Shown here: positions 1 to 4,497 of the stretch, piece after piece | How the letters are laid out: every line of letters begins with the position of its first letter | Position numbering within the stretch: position 1 is the stretch's first letter | Origin: an uncultured bacterium | GTDB lineage: Bacteria; Patescibacteriota; Minisyncoccia; Phycocordibacterales; CAIZLB01 | Length of the DNA stretch: 6,761 bases | NCBI GenBank assembly: GCA_903952785.1 | Contig: CAJBHC010000096.1 | Span: 1-6,761 of the forward strand | Direction: 5' to 3' | Made by a program: the position numbers and the translations under genes | The notes under the pieces: model-generated | Databases searched by the model: none | What the model saw: only the letters and a program-made list of their open reading frames with translations | What the model was told of the DNA's origin: nothing

Positions 1-12
1 GCACATCTGCAC

Positions 13-25
13 GGGGCCTGACCCC
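13..25. repeat. REP-like GC palindrome after lepA
   Basis: A 13-bp imperfect palindrome, GGGGCCTGACCCC on the plus strand (GGGGTCAGGCCCC on minus), begins 3 bp past the lepA stop codon. Four G-C pairs flank a five-base centre with one mismatched pair. It stands out as GC-rich in AT-rich DNA. On the minus strand no T-run follows it, so it does not look like a complete intrinsic terminator for lepA. The motif resembles the short palindromes often found near REP-associated tyrosine transposases (RAYT, Y1 family) in many bacteria. That identity is inferred from resemblance, since only one copy lies in the window and no transposase gene is visible. Confidence 0.4.
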
Positions 26-28
26 AAA

Positions 29-1837
29 CTACTCCCCCGTCTTCATCATCTTCAAGAAGACATCATGAGGAATATTTACAACACCACGCTCCTTCATTTT
101 CTTCTTTCCTTTCTTCTGCTTTTCACGAAGCTTCATCTTTCTAGTAATATCTCCTCCATATAAGTATCCTGTAACGTCCTTGGTCATAGCAGAAAGCGTA
201 CGAGATGCAATAATTCTACCATTTGCCTTGGCTTGAATCTTGGCAACGAACATCTGCTTTGGCAAAACATTAAAAAGTCTGTCCACCGTCTTATTGGACT
301 CCTCGTCAATTCTTCTCTCTGACACAACTCTTGTAAAAGCCTCAACGGGCTCATTTGCAACCAACACATCCATTCTAGTAACTTCCGCGGGACGCATCGT
401 TTCAAACTCATAGGAAAGAGAAGCATAGCCAGATGAGACTGATTTTAATTCATCAAAAAAGTTACGCATAAGCTCGCGCAAAGGCATTCTAATAACCAAC
501 TTTGTTCTACCATCTCCAAAAGTTTCTGTATCCCCTAATTCTGCCTCATGGTCATAAAGCAATTGATAGATTGAACCTGTGTAAGCTGCGGGAGTAATAA
601 TATTTGTGATGACCCAAGGTTCGCGCACAGTTTTATATTGACCATGCTCTGGAAAAAGTGATGGCGAATAAACCATGACCACCTTTCCGTTTGCAAGAGT
701 AACCTCATAAGTAATACTTGGAGTTGCAATGATTAGATTTAATCTAAACTCACGCTTCAATCTCTCTGTAATAATTTCCAAGTGTAGTAGTCCAAGAAAA
801 CCACATCTAAAACCTCGCCCAAGTGAGCCAGATGACTCTTCTTCAAATGAAAATGCGGAATCTGAAAGCTTCAACCTACCAAGAGCCTGCTTTAAAACTT
901 CAAAGTCATCTGCATCCTCCGGATAAACTGAAGCCCAAACTACAGGGGAAGGATTCATGTACCCAGCAAGTTCTGGAAGTTGCTTTCTAAACATTGTAAT
1001 TGTATCTCCAACGGAAGCAATACCAGGACGCTTAATGCCCGTTGTAATATATCCAATTTCTCCGGCGTTTAGAATATCAATAGATTCTTCATCTGGTGTA
1101 AAAATTCCAACATCAAGTGCGGTAAACTTCTCATTTGCAATTTTAAAAACTAATTCATCACCCTTTTTAATACTTCCTTCCATTACTCTGATATAAACAA
1201 TAACTCCCTTGTGATTGGAATATTGGAAGTCAAAAACAAGCGCTCTACAACTTGCTGAGTTTTCAATTTCCTCAACCGGATGGGGAATCTTCTTAATAAT
1301 CTCTTGAAGTAATACATCAACCCCCTCCCCTGTTTTTCCTGAAGTTCCTAGAATGTCCTCTGGCTGACAATCTAAAAGCGCGCACATTTCCTCCTTTATT
1401 TCTTCAGGTCTGGCAATAGGCGAATCTATCTTACTTAGCACTGGGATAATAGTTAGACCGATCTCTCTTGCCAGCCTAAGGGTGGTCAAAGTCTGTGCCT
1501 GAACGCCCTGTGTGGCGTCCACAAGCAAGATACAGCCCTCCACAGCCTTAAGAGCACGCGATACCTCATATGAGAAATCAATGTGCCCTGGTGTGTCAAT
1601 TAGATTAAGTTCATACTGCTTCCCCGCCTCAGCCGGATTCTTATATGACATTCTAACTGGACGCATTTTAATAGTAATACCTTTCTCGCGCTCAAGTTCC
1701 ATGCTATCCAAGACCTGATTCATCATCTTACGCTTCTCAATAGTGTTGGTTATCTCAAGCATGCGATCAGCCAACGTGGATTTACCATGGTCAATATGGG
1801 CAATAATGCTGAAGTTTCTGATGTTTGAGAGATTCAT
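29..1837 (-). CDS. lepA: Elongation factor 4 (LepA), ribosomal GTPase
   Basis: LepA/EF4 is a cytoplasmic translational GTPase that binds the ribosome and acts in translation initiation or elongation quality control. The 602-residue product matches the usual length (about 600). G-domain motifs are visible: G1 AHIDHGKST (13-21), G2 region REKGITIK (50-57), G3 DTPGH (81-85, with the catalytic-type His85), G4 as SKID (135-138) instead of NKID, and a G5 region TSGKTGEGV. The FRCGFLGLLHLEI stretch of domain III and the LepA-specific C-terminus with YGGDITRKMKL, KKGKKKMKERG and a VNIPHDVF-type ending are present, so the protein is complete. The ATG at 1837 gives the canonical N-terminus (MNLSNIRNFSIIAHIDHGKST). 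No Shine-Dalgarno precedes it, and a promoter a few bases upstream implies an almost leaderless mRNA. The Asn-to-Ser change in G4 is the only oddity seen. Confidence 0.97.
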   Translation of the reverse strand: MNLSNIRNFSIIAHIDHGKSTLADRMLEITNTIEKRKMMNQVLDSMELEREKGITIKMRPVRMSYKNPAEAGKQYELNLIDTPGHIDFSYEVSRALKAVEGCILLVDATQGVQAQTLTTLRLAREIGLTIIPVLSKIDSPIARPEEIKEEMCALLDCQPEDILGTSGKTGEGVDVLLQEIIKKIPHPVEEIENSASCRALVFDFQYSNHKGVIVYIRVMEGSIKKGDELVFKIANEKFTALDVGIFTPDEESIDILNAGEIGYITTGIKRPGIASVGDTITMFRKQLPELAGYMNPSPVVWASVYPEDADDFEVLKQALGRLKLSDSAFSFEEESSGSLGRGFRCGFLGLLHLEIITERLKREFRLNLIIATPSITYEVTLANGKVVMVYSPSLFPEHGQYKTVREPWVITNIITPAAYTGSIYQLLYDHEAELGDTETFGDGRTKLVIRMPLRELMRNFFDELKSVSSGYASLSYEFETMRPAEVTRMDVLVANEPVEAFTRVVSERRIDEESNKTVDRLFNVLPKQMFVAKIQAKANGRIIASRTLSAMTKDVTGYLYGGDITRKMKLREKQKKGKKKMKERGVVNIPHDVFLKMMKTGE

Positions 1838-1848
1838 TTATGCTAGTT

Positions 1849-1877
1849 ACTATATCGTAGAACGTTGGATTTGACAA
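1849..1877 (-). promoter_or_regulatory. Putative lepA promoter
   Basis: Reading leftward, TTGTCA (1877-1872) and TATAGT (1854-1849) are separated by 17 bp. Each hexamer matches the sigma70 consensus at five of six positions. A start about 6-7 nt past the -10 falls near 1842-1844, so the leader before the lepA ATG at 1837 would be only about 5-7 nt. This fits the absence of a ribosome binding site. The -35 overlaps the -35 of a promoter pointing the other way. The call rests on sequence match and spacing only. Confidence 0.6.
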
Positions 1878-1898
1878 CAAAAAAGAATTTGATATACT
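1871..1898 (+). promoter_or_regulatory. Putative rightward promoter for a small RNA
   Basis: TTGACA (1871-1876), a perfect -35, lies 16 bp from TATACT (1893-1898), a five-of-six -10, on the plus strand. No open reading frame on this strand starts downstream. Instead, a hairpin and an intrinsic terminator end at about 1972. The expected start is near 1905. The -35 block TTGACAA is almost self-complementary and is shared with the leftward lepA promoter, so polymerase probably cannot occupy both promoters at once (inference). Confidence 0.6.
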
Positions 1899-1904
1899 TA
1901 CATC

Positions 1905-1972
1905 ACTACACCGCAGAAAGGCCTATTAATTTGACCTTTCTAGTGAGAAGCCCAGTTTACTCTGGGTTTTTT
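1905..1972 (+). ncRNA. Candidate small structured RNA, antisense to the NYN gene 3' end
   Basis: No known RNA family is recognised. The predicted transcript is about 68 nt, bounded by a near-consensus promoter and an intrinsic terminator. It can fold into a 7-bp stem AGAAAGG/CCTTTCT (1915-1921 with 1935-1941), capped by a 13-nt loop containing the self-complementary ATTAAT (1925-1930). Below a 7-nt one-sided bulge (1908-1914) there is a closing helix TCACT/AGTGA (1903-1907 with 1942-1946), whose 5' strand begins about where transcription should start. The terminator hairpin follows directly. There is no ATG and no credible peptide. Bases 1926-1972 are antisense to the stop codon and last 14-15 codons of the NYN gene. 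It could act as an antisense or trans-acting sRNA, or be a chance arrangement; expression is not shown. Confidence 0.5.
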
Positions 1973-2621
1973 GCTTTATAGTTTTTAATTCTATTTGTTT
2001 TTTAATTGTCCCAATCTCAACAAACCTAAAGCCTAGATGGCACCTTACCTCCCTTGCTGTTTTCGAAGTACGTGAAATTACAAAAACTTCTTTTCCATTA
2101 TTTTCAAGATGCTTATATAGAGGTAAAAAGTCCCCGTCACCAGACATGACGATTACCCTATCGAATAGATTAATATTTTTCATTACTTGAATAGTCAGAT
2201 CAACGTCACAATTTGCCTTACTTTGTATTTGACCATTCTTATCTAAAAAATGTTTAACTGGTTTTAGAGATAGCTCATAGCCAAATGATTGTAGCTTTTG
2301 ATAAAACTTTGCTCTTTTGATAAGCTTGTTAACAAAGTATCTTTGTTCAACACTAAGGTTCTGTATCTTATTTAAGACATCTTTTAAGTGCTGTATGAAG
2401 TCGTCCAAATCCACTGTATCATTTTTTGAGTAATCATATACATACTCATCACCTTTCTGAATTCCAATAACTATATCAATACCGCCAAAATACAAGACAG
2501 AAATAGCCTGATATTTTCTTTCTAAATATCTCTTTAGTAATTGGTAATCTATTTTCCATCCGTACTCTATATCAAATCCATAGAATAAATTAGAGGCATC
2601 TATAAAAACGAAAGTTTGCAT
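1926..2621 (-). CDS. NYN-domain (LabA/DUF88-like) putative ribonuclease
   Basis: This is a soluble protein of the NYN branch of the PIN-like nuclease fold, a family that uses clustered acidic residues to bind metal and cut RNA. Counting from a GTG at 2627 (233 aa), visible motifs are FIDASN (8-13, Asp10), the CDVDL strand-turn (140-144, Asp141 and Asp143), SGDGDF (162-167, Asp164 and Asp166) and a final FVEI (202-205). The acidic set therefore looks intact. A charged helical stretch (about 60-115) is inserted between the first strand and the second half, and a Lys/Gln-rich tail (206-233) follows the domain. No signal peptide or membrane segment is seen. The ATG at 2621 (231 aa, MQTFVFIDASN) is preferred; the GTG at 2627 is in frame two codons earlier, and TAG lies just upstream. 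Neither has a Shine-Dalgarno. The RNA target is unknown. Its 3' end overlaps the antisense candidate sRNA and terminator. Confidence 0.85.
   Translation of the reverse strand: MQTFVFIDASNLFYGFDIEYGWKIDYQLLKRYLERKYQAISVLYFGGIDIVIGIQKGDEYVYDYSKNDTVDLDDFIQHLKDVLNKIQNLSVEQRYFVNKLIKRAKFYQKLQSFGYELSLKPVKHFLDKNGQIQSKANCDVDLTIQVMKNINLFDRVIVMSGDGDFLPLYKHLENNGKEVFVISRTSKTAREVRCHLGFRFVEIGTIKKQIELKTIKQKTQSKLGFSLERSN
1951..1972 (+). terminator. Rho-independent terminator (rightward)
   Basis: The stem CCCAG (1951-1955) pairs with CTGGG (1962-1966) around a 6-nt loop and is followed at once by six Ts (1967-1972). Adjacent upstream bases GAAG/GAA can extend the stem into the T-run through A-U and G-U pairs. 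The T-run exists only on the plus strand, so it serves rightward transcription. It lies inside the 3' end of the minus-strand NYN coding region. It is the only convincing intrinsic terminator in the window. Confidence 0.7.
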
Positions 2622-2626
2622 CCACA

Positions 2627-2650
2627 CATCATACTACTTTTAGTATGATG
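2627..2650. promoter_or_regulatory. Perfect 10-bp inverted repeat at the NYN gene start
   Basis: CATCATACTA (2627-2636) and TAGTATGATG (2641-2650) are perfect reverse complements separated by CTTT. The repeat ends 5 bp before the preferred NYN ATG at 2621 and touches the alternative GTG at 2627. It lies just past a possible -10 at 2658-2653. No T-run follows on either strand, so it is not a terminator. It could be an operator for a dimeric repressor, or an mRNA hairpin at the 5' end of the NYN transcript that masks the start or is itself a nuclease target. The symmetry is seen directly; the role is inferred. Confidence 0.6.
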
Positions 2651-2652
2651 CT

Positions 2653-2681
2653 TTCATAAAGAATTTATAAAGAAAAGCCAA
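2653..2681 (-). promoter_or_regulatory. Possible promoter for the NYN gene
   Basis: On the minus strand TTGGCT (2681-2676) and TATGAA (2658-2653) are 17 bp apart, each a four-of-six match to sigma70 hexamers. The predicted start is near 2646, so the transcript would begin within or just before the 10-bp inverted repeat and have a leader of about 20-25 nt. The match is modest in a very AT-rich stretch. Confidence 0.3.
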
Positions 2682-2744
2682 AGTTTATCTGAATTTTTTA
2701 CTTAAAGGAAACCAAGAGTGTTAATAAGCAAAACCGATCTTAAT

Positions 2745-2770
2745 AGCGCCGTCCATCCGCCCGCCCCCCC
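2745..2770. other. GC-rich patch with a seven-C run after the murJ stop
   Basis: Within the otherwise AT-rich spacer between murJ and the NYN gene, about 26 bp are almost all G/C. They include seven Cs in a row (2764-2770; the last is also the G of the murJ TAG). In the murJ transcript this reads as seven Gs, then GGG, GG and GG tracts separated by one or two bases, starting right at the stop codon. Such spacing could allow a G-quadruplex, possibly only two layers deep. It is also the kind of homopolymer where sequencing indels occur. The rest of the spacer (2682-2744) shows no gene or terminator. Confidence 0.4.
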
Positions 2771-4455
2771 TATCCCTCAATCGTATCAGGCTCGGAAACA
2801 ATCAGATTATTCTTATTTACCTTAGAAGCTATCGCTCCCCACACTTCGCCAAGCTCCTTTGTATCAAGTAGTATATAAATTAAAATTGTAACAATTATAC
2901 CCATAATTCCCGCACAGAATCCTTGTAGGAAAATTCCCATCGCAGTTGTTAAATCAAAGACTGAAGCAAAGATATTTAGGCCCACATAAGCAAAGAATGC
3001 ACCAATTACTCCCGCTCCAAGCGAATGTACCAGAATCATAGCGGTCTTTTTTGTAAAACCTCTAAAGTCTCTTTCAAATAATGTCCAAAGCAAAGTTAGA
3101 TTAACAAGTGTTCCAATTGTAAAACCAAGAGGAAGCATCATGACCTCCGTTCCAGCAATACCAGAAACTCTAAACATAGATTCAAAAAATACTCTAAAAG
3201 ATTCTGAGGTTGCAAAAACTTGTAATAAAATAAATGGGGAAAGAATAGTTACCGTTGAACTGATCACATTAATAAATAAAGGCTTCTTTGTCTTTCCAGC
3301 TGCATAGTATGATCTTATAAACAACAGTTTCAAAGACTGTGCAAAAAGCGAAACTGTAAATATTGCAAGACAAGCGGCTGTTAATCTTGTGTCTTGCCAA
3401 TTAAATGATCCTGATCCTAGGATAACTCTAACAATCTGTGCACGTAACACAATAAAGAGCGCTGTGATTGGAAAAGACCAGAATATGATATGCCTTGCAG
3501 CAACCACACTATGCTTCATAAACTCCTCCTTCTGTCCTCTAGCAAAGCAAGCAGAAAGTGTAGGAAACGCTGCCAAGGTGTAGCTAATACCAACAATTGC
3601 AAGAGGAACAGATTGTAGATTAGAAGCAAAACTGAATATCGTAATTGAACCAACCGTCAAGGTTGAAGCAAAAGCTGTAATGAAGATTTGTTCAAGTGTT
3701 GTTGTAGAAAGAGTCAACGTTCTTGGAATAGATATTTTAACAACCTTCCAAACCTCTTTAAAATCTATATCCAATGTAAACTTTGGCAACAACCCCTGCC
3801 TAGAAACAAATGGTATCTGAATTAGGAAGTGCAGCGCTCCTCCAATCACTACACCATAAACAACTCCAGTAATTCCAAAAACTGGATATAGAAATATTAT
3901 CCCAAAGATAATGGAAAGGTTATATACAATAGGACTCAATGCATACAATAAAAATCTTTTCTTGATCTGCGTGATAACCCCAAGCATATTAGATACCCCC
4001 AGACAAATTGGTTGTAATAACAAAATTCTTGAAAGAAAAATAACCTGACTCAATGATTCAGGATTTGTGATTCCTGGAAAAATAAACTTTGCAATGTACG
4101 GCATCAAGAAAAAGACAATAATAGAGACAATTACAATCGAAGAGAAGAAAGTAGTAAATATTGAATCTAAAAACTTCTTTGTACCTTCTTTTTTATTCTC
4201 TAGTCTATCGCTTAGAAATGGAATTAAAACAGAAATAGAAACAAGAGAAGCAACGGATGCAAATATAAAGTCTGGAATTCTAAACGATGCATAATATAAG
4301 TCTAGTGAATGAGTTGCTCCAAAATAACTGGCCAAAATTCTGTCTCGGAATAGTGCCAAAACTTGAGACATTAGGGTAAACAAACCTAAGATGGCGGCCG
4401 CTTGGTGCATTCCGGAAACTTCACTATGAAATAATTTGAATATTTTTTTTACCAT
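2770..4455 (-). CDS. murJ: MurJ-family lipid-linked precursor flippase (divergent)
   Basis: This is a polytopic inner-membrane protein of the MOP exporter superfamily, MurJ/MviN group, which flips undecaprenyl-linked peptidoglycan precursor (lipid II) outward. The 561 residues contain about 14 hydrophobic segments. Family landmarks are a short amphipathic N-terminus, SQVLALFRDRILASYFGA (30-47), DLYYASFRIPDF (52-63), a TLAAFPTLSA segment (293-302), LRAQIVRVILGSGSF (337-351) and FIRSYYAAGKTKKPL (379-393). By hand alignment to E. coli MurJ (recalled), cavity Arg24 is kept as Arg37, but Arg18, Arg52 and Arg270 become Gln31, Phe65 and Asn279. The ATG at 4455 gives a sensible N-terminus. No Shine-Dalgarno is present, and only AT-rich DNA (4456-4497) separates it from the upstream ligase-like gene. 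That spacer contains a TAAAAT that might act as a -10, but no convincing -35. Co-transcription with the upstream gene is likely. A Wzx-like flippase is the alternative identity. Confidence 0.88.
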   Translation of the reverse strand: MVKKIFKLFHSEVSGMHQAAAILGLFTLMSQVLALFRDRILASYFGATHSLDLYYASFRIPDFIFASVASLVSISVLIPFLSDRLENKKEGTKKFLDSIFTTFFSSIVIVSIIVFFLMPYIAKFIFPGITNPESLSQVIFLSRILLLQPICLGVSNMLGVITQIKKRFLLYALSPIVYNLSIIFGIIFLYPVFGITGVVYGVVIGGALHFLIQIPFVSRQGLLPKFTLDIDFKEVWKVVKISIPRTLTLSTTTLEQIFITAFASTLTVGSITIFSFASNLQSVPLAIVGISYTLAAFPTLSACFARGQKEEFMKHSVVAARHIIFWSFPITALFIVLRAQIVRVILGSGSFNWQDTRLTAACLAIFTVSLFAQSLKLLFIRSYYAAGKTKKPLFINVISSTVTILSPFILLQVFATSESFRVFFESMFRVSGIAGTEVMMLPLGFTIGTLVNLTLLWTLFERDFRGFTKKTAMILVHSLGAGVIGAFFAYVGLNIFASVFDLTTAMGIFLQGFCAGIMGIIVTILIYILLDTKELGEVWGAIASKVNKNNLIVSEPDTIEG

Positions 4456-4497
4456 TACGATGCTTTTTATTTTAATGAATTTATTTAAATTATTTAG

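Noticed and set aside
1905..1972. Plus-strand RNA as tRNA, 6S, tmRNA, SRP RNA or a riboswitch
   Set aside because: It is too short and lacks the cloverleaf or conserved loops, and no plus-strand gene follows for a riboswitch to control.
2627..2650. Inverted repeat as an intrinsic terminator
   Set aside because: Neither side is followed by a T-run; CTTTC and TGTGG follow instead.
1926..2681. NYN gene as one half of a classical toxin-antitoxin pair
   Set aside because: No small antitoxin gene flanks it on either strand. Only an RNA partner is conceivable, and that is listed as a speculative finding.
2721..2756. Minus-strand 11-residue micro-ORF (MDGAIKIGFAY) preceded by G-rich sequence
   Set aside because: The G-run could imitate a ribosome binding site, but the other genes here use none and the peptide is too short to support without conservation.
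2718..2825. Plus-strand 35-codon GTG frame with AAAGGA upstream
   Set aside because: It is Pro-rich only because it crosses the GC patch, overlaps the murJ 3' end in antisense, and has no promoter or conserved feature.
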